DNA of 64,000 bases from Symbiodinium natans (GCA_905221605.1 CAJNDS010001491.1:59860-123859); one strand, 5' to 3'. Numbered from the stretch's first letter, positions 20,195-30,698 are shown. The notes: generated by a model from the letters alone, not told the origin. Translations and numbers: made by a program.

Positions 20195-20743
20195 CTGCAG
20201 CAAGCAGCACCAGCACTTCGACCCTCCTGAGACCCTAACTTTTCAACCCTGAAACCCTGAGCCCAAATGTGCCATCAAAGTCTGAAACCGTAAGCCCCTG
20301 GAAGTCCCACAAATCCTCAACCCCGAAAGCCCTGACAACCAAGAAAAATCATTCCAAGCGACCCCAAAAGCCTAAAAGGTTGAGAGTGCATGGGTCCTCA
20401 AACTCCCCGGAGCCCCTAAATCCCCAAACCAACTTATGGGTCTGTCCCTGATATCCCTAGCATCGCAACCTCCTCCCTCCCTCCCTCCCTCTATAGGGTC
20501 CTGAAGGGAGGGTGCAAGGGGGGTATGCAACCCAACAAGGTTCCTTCATACTCCCCACTACTCCCTGAGGCTCCCTGAGCTTCCCTAAGGAAGGTACCCA
20601 CCCCCCGATTTTTTTCTCCCTCCCTTAAAGACCCTACATTCCCTCCCTCCCTCCCTCCCTCCCTCCTCCTAGACCCTAGACCCTAGACCCTAACCCTAAA
20701 CCCTAAACCCTAACCTATACTCCCTCCCTCCCTCCCAAAAAAC

Positions 20744-20836
20744 CTCGCCTGAGCTGCAGGGAACTGGGGTTTCCATCGTCCGGTCAAGGGCCCCTCGCAG
20801 CAGGCGCAGCAGCTCGGTGCCCTGATTCACTGCGTT
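20744..20836 (-). CDS. Coding exon, unknown protein (31 codons)
   Basis: The acceptor is CCGAAG|AAC and the donor is GGCGAG|GTTTTT. It is phase 0 at both ends and contains GTELLRLLRGALDRTMETP. It lies between a C-strand tract (about 20675-20715) and a G-strand tract (20845-20935). Confidence 0.6.
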
Positions 20837-20844
20837 CTTCGGTA

Positions 20845-20935
20845 GGGTTTAGGGTTTAGGGTTTAGGGTTTAGGGTTTAGGGTTTAGGGTTTAGGGTTGA
20901 GGGTTTAGGGTTTAGGGTTTAGGGTTTAAGGGGTT
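20845..20935. repeat. Interstitial (TTTAGGG)n telomeric tract
   Basis: About twelve G-strand heptamers starting nine bases beyond the exon at 20744-20836. On the minus (sense) strand they form the 3' part of the preceding intron. Confidence 0.9.
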
Positions 20936-21017
20936 CAGAGGGTTTGAAGGGTTTTGAGGGGATTCAGGACTTTGCGGCATGTAGTTGCCTTTTGTTGATT
21001 CTCGTTTGCTTGGTTAC

Positions 21018-21205
21018 CAGACCCCTGGGAGGATCCAAAAAGGTAGAACCCCCAAACCCTAAACCCTAAACCCTAAACCCTAAACCCTAAACCCTAAACC
21101 CTAAACCCTAAACCCTAAACCCTAAACCCTAAACCCTAAACCCTATTCTTAGGAACCCTTAAGGGGATCCACTTCTTGACTTCTTGGACCCAGCGGTGTG
21201 GGTCT
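21018..21205. mobile_element. Family G element interrupted by a telomeric tract
   Basis: The left half (AGACCCCTGGGAGGATCCAAAAAGG) and right half (TTCTTAGGAACCCTTAAGGGGATC) match the copy at 23635-23760. There the centre is a short unique sequence. Here the centre is about thirteen CCCTAAA copies (21053-21146). Confidence 0.7.
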
Positions 21206-21208
21206 CGG

Positions 21209-21307
21209 GCTTGCAGGGCAGTTCGGGGAAGTCCAGACAGTACCATGGGCCTATACCCAGCCCAAGTGGCACTTGAATAATGAGAACCCGAGCCAGGTGA
21301 AGGCCAC
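21209..21307 (-). CDS. Putative coding exon, unknown protein
   Basis: The acceptor is GGCTTAG|GTG. The minus-strand frame reads LARVLIIQVPLGLGIGPWY and ends near the family G element boundary. A second minus frame is also open. The donor is not fixed. Confidence 0.4.
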
Positions 21308-21454
21308 CTAAGCCCCAAACACTAAAGCCTAAACCCCCAACCCTCAACCCTAAGCCCTAAAACTCAACCCTCAGCCCCGAAACCCTCAAAGCCGAACCCT
21401 GAACCCTACACCGCGTGAGGACACCTAGTCATGCGACTCTGGGGTCCTCAACAA

Positions 21455-21529
21455 CTAGGATGGCCCTCCGAAGCATTTTGCTGTACACCCAGCAAGGGAA
21501 AATACAAAATGTCCCAGAGGCCTACCTAG
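21455..21529. mobile_element. Family I small TIR element
   Basis: The ends are CTAGGATGGCCCTC and GAGGCCTACCTAG (inverse). The internal words CTCCGAAG and AAATGTCCCAG are shared with copies near 5780, 7790, 26199, 44446, 46895, 49235 and 60120-60187. Confidence 0.6.
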
Positions 21530-21827
21530 ACAATTGGAACAGGGCTTTGGGGTCTAGGGCTGAGGTTCTAAAATTTTGTAGAAAAGCAGAATTAAGGTGT
21601 AGGGTTTGGGGGTTATTATAGTATCTTGTATAGGGACCAAAAGAGAATACCATTCGTAATGATTCCGACCTATCTAAACCCCTGAACCCCTGTGCACCTA
21701 AACCCTTAAAGCCATAACCCTTAAACCCTAAACCCTAAGCGCCTGAGACAGTTGCGCGCTTCACCCTAAACCCTAAACCCCTAAAAAAACCCTACCCTAA
21801 CCCTAAACCCTACACCCCCTATCCCAC

Positions 21828-21918
21828 TCCGCCTGGGGTGGAGGGCCGGGCTCCCGGAGCACCGCCACGGCCATGGCGTTGAAGACGCTCAACGCCCCCA
21901 GCAGGCGGAGGCCCTCCG
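21828..21918 (-). CDS. Coding exon, unknown protein
   Basis: The acceptor is CCACGCAG|GCG, with CCCTAAACCC just upstream on the sense strand. It reads GLRLLGALSVFNAMAVAVL, a strongly hydrophobic stretch, perhaps a membrane helix. The donor lies in the adjoining tract (GGG|GTGTAGGG, near 21818). Confidence 0.6.
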
Positions 21919-22281
21919 CCTGCGTGGATGGGGTTTAGGGTTTAGGGTTTAGGGTTTAGGGTTTAGGGTTTCGGGTTTAGGGTTGAAGAGGAGCCCTCTG
22001 AGGGCCCCAAAAGGCCATATAAACCCTGTAATTATGAACGCTATCCAAGTCTCTAAGCGCCATATTTCCGCCTTCGAACGCAGAACCCGCAAAAGCCCTG
22101 CCAAACCTAAACCCTAAACCCTAAACCCTAAACCCTAAACCCCAAACTGGAAGCCCTCGAATTTGTTGGCTTGTCTGGGAACCTCCGGGCCGGGAGCTGA
22201 TCATCTTGCTGAGGTCTGGCCCGCAGTGCGAGGATATTTAGGGTTTAGGGTTTAGGGTTAGGGTTTAGGGCAGCTCGGATG

Positions 22282-22390
22282 CCTGTGACAAGTGCCGGGA
22301 CAGCTGCAGAGGCGCTGACACAGTTTCGCTCATTCCGGGTGCTGCGCTTGCGCGCTACCGCCCGGCGCTCGCGAGATGCGGCATGGCTAG
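22282..22390 (-). CDS. Putative coding exon, unknown protein
   Basis: The minus-strand frame after ACTAG|C reads AASRERRAVARKRSTRNERN and is very basic. The likely donor is a GC type (CACAG|GCATCC). A plus-strand frame is also open across the same block. Confidence 0.4.
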
Positions 22391-22725
22391 TCAGCGCCGA
22401 AGGAGACAGGGTCTCCTACATTCACCATCTTTAAGCCATCCCACCAGTATTCTGCTTAACGCCCTGCAACGCCTGGCCTGGAGATCACATGGTCTATATC
22501 AGGCTTCGATGACTACGTATGAAGGCATCTAGCACAAGCTACATCTCTCCCGACACAGACACCGATAGCCACTACAGCCACTACAATGCTAACATCCAGC
22601 CCCCAGCACCCTAAACCCAACGGTGCCTTGAGAGCAAATTGGCGTGCACGCGAAAGACCCCGAAACACTGGTCCGATATCCCGGAGAAGATCTCTGGCAG
22701 TCGTCGTCTTCATTCGGCGGCTTAC

Positions 22726-23111
22726 GGGGTAGTCCCAGGCTGCGTTGAAGCTTTCTCACAACGACGTGGCAAGCGCTCAACAGAGGGGCTTCGAGGCACG
22801 GGCCAGCTCAGCATCTTCAGCTTCTGCATCACCTGAAGAAGTTCGAAGGTGAATCTGCAATAGTGCGACTTGCATGCCATGAAGGAACCCAAGGCAAGGA
22901 AGCCGCCTCCAGCAATGAAGTGCTCCGCGTCACGGTTCTGGTTTGTAGGCCACGAGCTGACTTACGTCTTGGTCTCGTCCTTCTTCCTTGCGAGGCAGTC
23001 AAGGGTTGTCGTACAATGAAGACGCACCTTGTTGATGTCCATGCAACGGTTGATTCCAACTAGGATTTTTTCGACATGAGACAGGGTCCATTCGGCAGGT
23101 TCTCCAGAATG
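22726..23111 (-). CDS. Two-exon gene segment with conventional intron, unknown protein
   Basis: Exon a is 23111-22966: acceptor CCTTAG|CAT, 48 codons plus two bases, containing HVEKILVGINRCMDINKVRL and ending at donor AAGAC|GTAAGT. The intron 22965-22855 (111 bp) is ordinary unique sequence ending in TATTGCAG. Exon b is 22854-22726: it opens with the base that completes the split Thr codon, then FTFELLQVMQKLKMLSWPV, and ends at CC|GTAAGC. Both joints keep the frame. The open frame continues past the last donor, so the 3' part is unresolved. The helical, Lys-rich sequence is not assigned to a family. This is the only intron here matching the classic consensus at both ends. Confidence 0.65.
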
Positions 23112-23634
23112 CTAAGGGCAGATTGATGTTCCTTGTTCTGGATTCCTAGGGTTTAGGGTTTAGGGCTGCGGTATGGGATCCTAAGCCCAAGCAAAGGAAC
23201 AAAGGGTACTATTTCCTGTTCGCTTGAGAGGGCCCCGGACGAACGAGGAGCGCATGCGGGAAGGAAGCATAAGGGTGGCAGAATCCGCGGCAATGTCGCT
23301 ACGTGGCCACCTCCATATTTACGCAACAGTGAGCACATTGACGACTCCATGCGTCTGCGTCTGCGTCTGCGTCTGCGCGTTTCAACAGCCTGTGCCTAGA
23401 GGCCCGACGTATCCGGACACAGGGGAGGACCCTTAAACCCTAAACCCTAAGCCCTAAACCCTAAACACTAAACCCTAAACCCTAAACCCTCCTTCCCTGC
23501 AAGCCTGAAAGCCCCGGGCTTAAGGCTAAGAGAGCCTTTGTAAACAAGAACGAGCGCGAGAGCTCGCTTCGTGCTTCGGTTTAGGGTTTAGGGTTTAGGA
23601 TTTAGGGTTTAGGGTTTAGGGTAAAGGCCCCTTC

Positions 23635-23760
23635 CCAGACCCCCTGAAAGGATCCAAAACGTAGTACCCCCAAATAGTACCCTACACAACTAGTGAAAGT
23701 CGTTCTTAGGGACCCTTCAAGGGATCTACTTTTTGGATCTTCCCAGGGTCTGGGTTGGTC
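23635..23760. mobile_element. Family G small TIR element (uninterrupted)
   Basis: The ends are CCCAGACCCCCTGAAAGGATCC and the inverse GGATCTTCCCAGGGTCTGGG. It serves as the intact reference for the tract-interrupted copy at 21018-21205. Confidence 0.7.
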
Positions 23761-23813
23761 GTCGAATCCCTCCACTCATTTCAGGTTTTATAGGGTTTAA
23801 CATGGTTTAACAG

Positions 23814-23995
23814 TTTAACAGCCTTGCTGACAGTTCGAGCGTGAATCTGCCGCATTGAGCTGCGAAACCCCAGTGCGCAAAACCCTCGATGCCACTACGC
23901 AACAGCAACAGAAACTGCTGGCCCACATCGGCCTTTTCACGCAAAATCCATACAGCCAGACAGGGCGTTGATTCTAGGCTTCCCTCCAGGAGCAT
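23814..23995 (-). CDS. Putative coding exon, unknown protein
   Basis: The minus-strand open frame contains WILREKADVGQQFLLLLRSG. It is protein-like and spans about 60 codons. Exact splice sites are not fixed (GCCTAG|AATC is a candidate internal acceptor). Confidence 0.45.
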
Positions 23996-24134
23996 CTGCC
24001 CAGCTCACAGTTCAAAAACCTTGCTGCTAGTCATCATCGTCTTCCTTGTTCTTGGTCCCTAAACCCTAAACCCTAAACCCTAAACCCTAAACCCTAAACC
24101 CTAAACCCATACATGCCACATGTCAGGCACGTGT

Positions 24135-26194
24135 CTACAGCGGTGGTTGCGGGTTGGCGAACTCCCATGCACGAAATGCGGCGACGAACTCATCTCGCTC
24201 CCCCACTTCCGGAAACCAGAGTTCGGAGATGTCAAGGAAGCCGTACTTCGCCTTAGTTGCTGAGTTCATAAGCCCCCCCCCAAAAAGTGTACACTTTCAG
24301 TTCTATAGGGGATCATCGTATCCCAAAAAGTGTACAAGTGTACTCACTCAGCTAGTAAGTCGCATCGCCGCGCTCGACTACACAGTGCCGCCGCAAAGTC
24401 AACTTGGGGAGCGGCTCGGTGTCCAAATTCTTGGAGAAGACCTGGAGCTTGCTAGCCCAGTAGCCATATTACAGTCCGCGCACCCTTTTTTTGGAGAGGG
24501 GGGGGGGGGTTGGTGACTTTATGAGGGAACCTGGACCCCCCCCCCCCCACAAAAAAAACACAAACAAACAAAGGGTACAAGGGTACCACTGGGCTACCAC
24601 GAGACCTGCATGCCGTCAGCTAACATGATCCAGCCCTCAGCACCTTCGTAGTCAATGCGGCCGAAAGAAAAATGCTCGTAGCGCCCTGGGGATGTGCCTG
24701 GGCCTTTCACTTCCTTGGTAGCCCAGCAGCCCTACTACAATAAGGGCAACCCTGTTTTAGGGTTGGATACTCTACAAAGGAGACCTAGAACCCAAAACAA
24801 GGGTAAAAAGGGTACCACTGGGCTACCACTAGCCCTAAACCCTAAACCCTAGACTCTAAACCCTGAACCCTAAACCCTAAACCCTGAACCCTTATGGATT
24901 AATAACCAAGCTTCCAACACCTCCACAGTGGAACCCAGCTCCAAGGTGCCCCGCTCCTCTTGGCAGTTGCAAGCAGTAAAAACCTGACCTCGGCTGGGAT
25001 CATGGCTCCCTAACCCCTAAACCCTAAACCCAAACAACCTAACACCCTAGCACCCTAGCACCCTAACACCTTAACACCCTAAGCCCCATTGGGGTATAGG
25101 AGTGCTTCATGGCTCCCAATCTGAGGGCTTTGGCTTTAGCATCTTTCCTCGAAGCCCTCTTCGGGCCCAATATTGAGTCTTCAAGGTACCGCCAGGACGA
25201 AATCGATTCAGCCGGTCGATGATCTCGTAGCGTCCGGGGGCATCTTTCGGTGGCGCCGACATCTCTTTGTCAACCGTCAGCTTCAGAGCTCCCGCGTCTT
25301 TGTTTCCCCAAGTCTCGAGCTGTCTGTGGTGGGGGTCCTTCAGCCTCCCATAACGCACCAAGTCAAAGTCTCCGATGAAGACGCGAAGCTCGTCATTCAT
25401 GGAAGGGCCAAGGTCATGCTGCTCCATGGTCACCGTCACCCAGTCGCTCAGCCACTTGGAAACCGATATGACTTGGTACTCATTGCCTTAGTTGCTGAGC
25501 TCATAAGCCCCCCCCCCCCCCCCAAAAAAAAAAAAAGTGTACACTTTCAGCTCTATAGCAGGCTATCGTATCCCAGAAAGTGTCAAAAGTGTAACTCACT
25601 CAGCTACGAAGTTGCGGTGGTCTATTTGGCACTTCACGCGCCCTGTAAACGTCACCTGCAGAGCTGGCGCGAGCACCATCTGCAAAGGCTCTCCAGTGGA
25701 GCAGTACTCCACTCGGCCCTCCATCTGCCTTACTTGAAGGTTCATGGTACTTACTAACCAATTATAACTGTACTTATAACCCTACTTATAAGTGGGATAA
25801 ACCCCTATAAGGCCCTTTAGGGGTATTATAAGTAGGGTTATAAGTACAGTTAAGGTATAATTGGTTAGTAAGTACCATGAACCTCCAGGTACAGTTGAAT
25901 GAGGTACCCGATGTAATCCCACAGGGTACGAGTATATATAGGGACCCTATAGAATCCCTTACAGGGTACGTAGGGGGATATAGGGTACCTCATTCCCACA
26001 TTCTCTACTAACCAACAGTAAGAATCCTAAACCCTAAACCCTAAACCCTAAACCCTAAACCCTAAACCCTAAGCCCTAAACCCTAAACCCTAAACCCTAA
26101 ACTCCAAACCCTGTGCAAAATAAGCTGCTTGACCTCATAGGTCACTTGATCCTCGTCTTCCAGGGCGGCGGGCAAGCTGCTGGTGCGAAAGAAC
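24135..26194 (-). CDS. Six-exon gene interrupted by introner-like elements, unknown protein
   Basis: Exons, 5' to 3': 26194-26110, 25728-25616, 25486-about 25119, 24713-24601, 24451-24364, 24251-24135 (TAG at 24135-24137). The protein is mixed alpha/beta, about 260 residues so far, with two similar GRYE-centred segments (APGRYEIIDRLNRFRPGG and SPGRYEHFSFGRIDYEG) that suggest an internal repeat. No family is recognised. Introns: 25615-25487 and 24363-24252 are GC-AG and consist of family A elements plus a 4-bp target duplication. Intron 24600-24452 is GT-AG and is a family B element. Intron 26109-25729 holds a telomeric tract, a family H and a family C element. Intron about 25118-24714 holds telomeric tracts and a family B element, and its donor is uncertain (perhaps GA). 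Frame is kept across the three element introns. The 5' end is not found. Confidence 0.65.
24252..24359. mobile_element. Family A introner element, TSD GCGA (sense minus)
   Basis: A 108-bp element. On the sense (minus) strand it starts CTTACTAGCTGAGTGAGT and ends ACTCAGCAACTAAG-like, forming TIRs. The 4-bp duplication (plus TCGC, 24248-24251 and 24360-24363) flanks it. The duplication's GC supplies the splice donor and the terminal AAG supplies the acceptor. Removal restores Gly-Asp-Ala-Lys in frame. Confidence 0.75.
24452..24600. mobile_element. Family B introner element acting as GT-AG intron
   Basis: On the sense strand it begins GTGGTAGCCCAGTGGTACCC and ends CTACTGGGCTAG. The terminal inverted repeats carry both splice sites. 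Joining the flanks keeps the frame (Val-Ser-Lys-Leu). It contains C and G homopolymers. Confidence 0.7.
24714..24835. mobile_element. Family B introner element
   Basis: Plus-strand ends are CTTGGTAGCCCAGCAGCC and GGTACCACTGGGCTACCAC. On the sense (minus) strand its GGGCTACCAAG end is the acceptor for the exon at 24713. A telomeric tract begins directly beyond its other end. Confidence 0.7.
25487..25611. mobile_element. Family A introner element, TSD GCAA (sense minus)
   Basis: Second copy, 125 bp, with ends CTTCGTAGCTGAG and CTCAGCAACTAAG on the sense strand. It shares the AAGTGTACACTTT word and a C/A-run with the copy at 24252. The 4-bp duplication is plus TTGC at 25483-25486 and 25612-25615. 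GC-AG splicing restores His-Arg-Asn-Glu in frame. Confidence 0.75.
25729..25891. mobile_element. Family C long-palindrome element
   Basis: Nearly perfect inverted repeat: TACTTGAAGGTTCATGGTAC, ACTAACCAATTATAACTG and ACCCTACTTATAA recur in inverse order around a short loop (about 25800-25835). It would form a hairpin of about 70 bp. On the sense strand its TAAG (or the following GCAG) is the acceptor of the exon at 25728. Confidence 0.8.
25893..26022. mobile_element. Family H small TIR element
   Basis: GAATGAGGTACC near the left and GGTACCTCATTC near the right form an inverted pair. The right end ACCAACAGTAAG matches the copy at 46263-46383. It adjoins a family C copy on one side and a telomeric tract on the other. 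Confidence 0.6.
26030..26109. repeat. Interstitial (CCCTAAA)n tract at an exon donor
   Basis: About ten C-strand heptamers ending at the exon 26110-26194. On the sense strand the intron begins CACAGG|GTTTGGAGTTTAGGG. Confidence 0.85.
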
Positions 26195-26196
26195 CT

Positions 26197-26373
26197 CGGA
26201 TGGCCCACTCAAAACCCTCTGAAACATATTCCTGAATAGGGTTTAGGGTTTAGGGTTTAGGGTTTGGGGTTTAGGGTTTAGGGTTTGGGGTTTGGGGTTT
26301 AGGGTTTGGGGTTTAGGGTCCTCTTAAACTCCAACAAAGGAACATCGAGAATGTCCTGAAGGGCCTTCCTAGG
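26197..26373. mobile_element. Family I element with a telomeric tract in its middle
   Basis: The left part (GGATGGCCCACTC, CCTCTGAAACATATTCCTGAA) and right part (TCCTCTTAAACTCCAAC, AAGGGCCTTCCTAGG) match the uninterrupted copy near 5780-5860, where CCTGAACATGATCCTCTTAA is continuous. Here about twelve TTTAGGG/TTTGGGG units (26234-26320) separate the halves. Confidence 0.65.
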
Positions 26374-26376
26374 AAC

Positions 26377-26456
26377 TGAACTCGCGCTGGCTTCACCTCC
26401 TTGGACGCGGCTACCTTGGCGCGCAGCTCTTTGATGGAGATCCTGCTGGGAAAGAC
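26377..26456 (-). CDS. Coding exon, unknown protein
   Basis: The acceptor is TGCCCAG|GTC and the donor is TTCA|GTTCCTAGG (family I edge). It reads VFPSRISIKELRAKVAASKE and is helical. CCCTAAACC lies upstream on the sense strand. Confidence 0.6.
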
Positions 26457-26840
26457 CTGGGCATGTTCTGATAAAAGGGGTTTAGGGTTTAGGGTTTAGG
26501 TTCCAAAATAGAGGTACGCCTTTTATACCCGAAATAGTATAGAATTCCCTTCATTAGGGACCTCCCAAAAAAGGTAACCCTTACTTTCGCAATCCCCGTC
26601 ATTCCCTATAATAGGACGTCCAAAATGTGTACTTTATTTTGGGAAACCAACATGGGGGTTTCTGAAAATAAGGGTACCCCTATTTTGCGCAATGCCCACA
26701 TGGAGCCGAAACCCAGATCCCTCAACTAAACCCCAAATAGCAAACCGCAAACCCCAAACCCTAAACCCCAAACCCCAAACCCTAAACCCTAAACCCCAAA
26801 CCCTAAACCCCAAACCCTAAACCGCTCAACCCCAAGCTAC

Positions 26841-26953
26841 CTCCACAAAGTCGCAGCTCTCGCCAGAGACGCTGATTAAACGGGTGCGCTGAGCCTTCGA
26901 CACACGGCCGAGCGCCGAGTCCTCCGCCATTCCGATATCGCTGCGGGCTGTCC
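26841..26953 (-). CDS. Coding exon, unknown protein (37 codons)
   Basis: The acceptor is AAAAAG|GGAC and the donor is GTGGAG|GTAGCT. It reads EDSALGRVSKAQRTRLISVS. It is enclosed by a C-strand tract on the left (26740-26835) and a G-strand tract on the right (26985-27015). Confidence 0.6.
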
Positions 26954-27199
26954 CTTTTTGCACCACGTTTTGGGGGCTATTTGGGGTTTAGGGTTTAGGG
27001 TTTAGGGTTTGGCGTAAGGGTTGAGGAACGAAGGCTGAAGCCTAAACCCTAAACCCAGCAACACCAAACCGAATCATTACTAAGTCGAAGCCTCCGATGT
27101 CTAGGGCCGAGACCAATACAGTAGGAACTCCCTACATACATCTCCCAACAGCCATATGGACCCTTAAGAGGCTTATGGAATCTGGATAGTAGGTACTGA

Positions 27200-27315
27200 A
27201 GCTTAAGTCTTGAGCAAAGAACAGCTGCGGCAGTCTGGTATCCTGCGCAGCCAAGCTGCCCAATTCGCTTTACGATGAACGTGTTGCCTCGTTGTTGAAT
27301 GGGCTTCACCTTCAT
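27200..27315 (-). CDS. Putative coding exon, unknown protein
   Basis: The minus-strand frame reads VKPIQQRGNTFIVKRIGQLG. The acceptor candidate is CATGAAG|GTG. The downstream boundary is unclear (a GA-type donor GCGCAG|GATACC is possible). Confidence 0.45.
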
Positions 27316-28645
27316 GCGCTGTCATTCGCGCTCCCCACCCACGTCCCCCCTCCCCCCCTCCCCCCGCATGGCATCCCGGACCCCCCCCCCTTTGGTTCAT
27401 AGTGGGTTTTGGGCTGAGGGTTTTTTCCCATGCTCTGGCTCATGGTCCGTGGTTCATGATGCGTTTAAGTTAAAGGGCTTTCGGGGTGTAGGTTTAGGGT
27501 TTCCCCTCTTCCCCTGTGTGGCTTGACGCATGTAAAAATGGGAATGGAGGCACCAGTGAGCATCCACGTCATTGTGGCAAAGCCCCAAACCCTAAGGTTA
27601 ACCACAAACCCCAAACCCTAAACCCAAAACCAAACTAAAACCCAAACCCTAAACCCTAAACCGCAAACCCTAAACCCTAAGCCCGGCCTCTTCCTGCCTT
27701 TCGACTTTTTGGCGTCCTTTGTGGCGCCGCCCTCCTGGCTGCATCTTCGGATTCTCTAAGTTCTGCGTCACCAGGGAATAGTACAAAAAGATGCCCTTTT
27801 GGTTCAATGGGGTTTGCAAGGGAACACAACCTCCAAAAACGCAGGTGCTTGTGGGGATCCCATCCTGGGGATTAGATGGGTGCCAAGCTAAGCTGTCATG
27901 AAACTTCGGGTTTCAGGTTCAGGGTTGAGGGTTTAGTATGGAGGGATCTGGGCCAAGCTACGCACATGGGCCTACATGCCCTCGCGCTGAGAGTTCATCC
28001 TCGCCCGCACAGGCCCGCCGAAAATGACATACGTGCGAAGTAGCAGCATACAGCTATCCTTGGATCACCGGATCGTGCGCGGAAGTCGATGCAAAGTAGG
28101 AGCCGCCACTAGCTCTTTGAGGTACCCGAAGCCGCAAGAAATTATGCCACTAATGATCACTAGTGACGCAAAGTTGAATTCAACCCATGCTGGTCGTCCC
28201 AGTCCTCGAAGGCTTCCTTTGCCATCGATGCCAGTATTTTGGGCCTCAACGGCGTGAATGATGTTTTTTAAGATCAGCCACCCACGCGCGGGGGGTGGGG
28301 GGTGGGGGGATGCTGGATCTCCTCTACTCAGGTGTCCCCTCCTCTGAGTTATCCATCATGGGGGGGTAAACCCACGTAAGCCCCTACAACCTGTAAACCT
28401 TCTCGAACCTTTGGGGGGGGGGGGGTTTGGGCCCTTCATCCCTGAACCCTACGAAGCCCACACGCAGCGGCCCAAAACACTGGAGAGCCCGGCTCTACAT
28501 AGGCCGGGTCGTGCAATGGCCGCTGATCTGCCGAAGAGCAGCTGCGCAGGTTTGGTTTAGGGTTTAGGGTTTTCGGGTTTCGGGTTTAGGGCTTAGGGCT
28601 TGGGGTTTAGGCTTGAGGGTTTAGGGTTTAGGGTTTAGGGCAGGC

Positions 28646-28712
28646 TTTCAGGCGCACGTCTCGAGCCTGGGAAAGATTGAAGCTGTGCCGGCTGGAGTTC
28701 GTAGAGGACCAC
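28646..28712 (-). CDS. Coding exon, unknown protein
   Basis: The acceptor is TTGTGAAG|GTG and the donor is a GC type (GAAA|GCCTGCCC). It reads VVLYELQPAQLQSFPGSRR. A plus-strand frame is also open here. Confidence 0.45.
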
Positions 28713-28903
28713 CTTCACAAGAGCCAATCCGCAGAGACTTCGGTCTGCTGAGGCAGCCTACATAACGGTTTAGGGTTTAGGGTTTAGGGTTTAGGGTTTC
28801 GGGTTTTGGGGTTTCGGGTTTGGGGTTTAGGGTTTAGGCTTGAGGGTTTGGGAAACCCCGAGAGAAGCCCCCAAGTCCCAACCCCTGTGCATGTTGACTT
28901 GGC

Positions 28904-29050
28904 TTAGGGTTTAGGGTTTAGGGTTTAGGGTTTAGGGTTTAGGGTTTAGGGTTTAGGGTTTAGGGTTTAGGGTTTAGGGTTTAGGGTTTAGGGTTTAGGG
29001 TTTAGGGTTTAGGGTTTAGGGTTTAGGGTTTCGGGTTTAGGGTTTAGGGT
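28904..29050. repeat. Long (TTTAGGG)n tract
   Basis: About twenty nearly perfect G-strand heptamers, one of the longest pure arrays in the window. From there to 29330 no exon is visible. Confidence 0.95.
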
Positions 29051-29339
29051 TGGATTTTCAAAACCTGGCATTGTCAGCCCCAGCGTCGCTGACGTGGCAC
29101 TGTCTTGAATGTCCTACGCCAGGACCATTCAGGACACAAAGGTTGTTCGAACTCTAAACACCTAGCCCACACTTGCAAAACCTCTTATAAAACCTTGGGA
29201 ACTGAATACCCTAGCACGAAAAGGTTAACCCTTTTTGTAGTAGGACTACATATAGCCAAAAAGGTTAAAGGCCAACTAACCAGCCCCTAAGAATCAGAAA
29301 CGGAACTTGATTTGGAGCAGCCCCCCACATACCCTACAC

Positions 29340-29390
29340 CCTCGGGGTCCCAGCGCTTCCGTCGGCGTCCAGCAGCGCGTAGAAGAGCCC
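29340..29390 (-). CDS. Micro-exon of 17 codons, unknown protein
   Basis: The acceptor is CCTAAGCAG|GGG and the donor is CCGAGG|GTGTAGGG. It reads GLFYALLDADGSAGTPR, phase 0 at both ends. The DADGSAG resembles part of a calcium-binding loop, but 17 residues are too few to assign. Confidence 0.5.
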
Positions 29391-29639
29391 CTGCTTAGGG
29401 TTTAGAGTTTACGGTTTAGGGTTTAAACGGGAAACGTTTGGGCGTTCTAGATGGATTGATCGAACTTGTGGGCCATTTCGCGGGTCTGTCTGTTGCATCA
29501 AGCTTCAGTTTTGCTTGAAAGGGTTTAGGGTTTAGGGTTTAGGGTTTATAATGGGGCGACTGGCTTGGGCTCCGGGCTTGGCCATGTCTTTGGGCTTGTG
29601 ACTTGGGGCTTGGGGTGTCTGAAAGTATGCAAGCGTGCG

Positions 29640-29710
29640 TGGGTGGGTGTGGGTGTGGGTGTGGGTGTGGGTGTGGGTGTGGGTGTGGGTGTGGGTGTGG
29701 GTGTGGGTGT

Positions 29711-29754
<44 letters not shown>
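29640..29754. repeat. (GGGTGT)n then (GT)n microsatellite
   Basis: About fourteen hexamers GGGTGT followed by about twenty GT dinucleotides. Long G runs follow at 29862-29903. Confidence 0.95.
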
Positions 29755-30326
29755 CCCAGACCGCACTAAGCCCCCCAAAGCCGGAACCTTAGGTGAAGAT
29801 GCCCAGCAAGTGAGTGGGGGGGATGGTTTGAGATTAAGCCGTTTTCTTGTTTGTTTTTGTGGGGGGGGGGGGGGGTTGTGTGGGGGGGGGGGGGGGGGGG
29901 GGGTCACTTTGAACTTCCTGCAACCCTCACCAGAAGCCTTAATTCCTACTTGCAAAGACTAAACGGACACAGCGCGGCCTTCACACGCAGCTCCCTGCGC
30001 AAGTCCTTGCCATCTCGCCCGTTGCTGTTTCGGGCGGGAACGCGGGAACCCATTGAGTACAAGCGTCCTTACCCTCTAGCATGTAAATCACCAACCCCAA
30101 CATACACCTGGGGCGGATCCACATTGTGATCCCTTTGCGGCTACCCTGCATCTCTTCGAAAGTGCCCGTATTTTAACAGGTACCCGAAAGGCACCCCAAT
30201 TCAGTTCGGGAGCCTAGCATTTGTTAAGGGCTCCAGGCGTTGGAGGTGTAAGGTTCCTAGTTCATGGGTTCAGAGAGCTCTCGGGTTTTCGGGCCCAGTG
30301 TACCCTGCCCCTAAACTCTAAACCCC

Positions 30327-30481
30327 TACTTGAAGGTTCATGGTACTTACTAACCAATTATAACTGTACTTATAACCCTACTTATAAGTGGGATAACCCC
30401 TATAAGGCCCTTTAGGGGGATTATAAGTAGGGTTACAGGTACAGTTCTGATTGGTTAGTGGGTACCATGGACCTCCAAGTA
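30327..30481. mobile_element. Family C long-palindrome element
   Basis: Same inverted arms as 25729-25891 (TACTTGAAGGTTCATGG ... CCATGGACCTCCAAGTA), 155 bp. It is inserted between CCCTAAA-like sequence on both sides. Confidence 0.8.
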
Positions 30482-30698
30482 AACCCTAAACCCCTAAACC
30501 AACTGTCCTCATGTCTCGCCATGGTGATAGACTCATCCGGACGCAGGGGCAGAACCACCTGCGCACATCCCGGCTAATCGGGCTCTAGAGGGTTTTTGGG
30601 CTTAGGCTCTACAGGGTTCTTAAGGAGAAGGGGGGGTTCATGGGGGGTAGGTACCTAGCGAACCTTAGGGAGACTTCGGGGGTGGGGGTTTATGGTGC

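Noticed and set aside
29340-29390. EF-hand domain
   Set aside because: Only a short DADGSAG loop-like word is seen. A 17-residue exon cannot support the call.
29539-29962. Pro/His/Thr- or Gly/Val-rich ORFs
   Set aside because: They derive from the GGGTGT and GT microsatellite and adjoining G runs.
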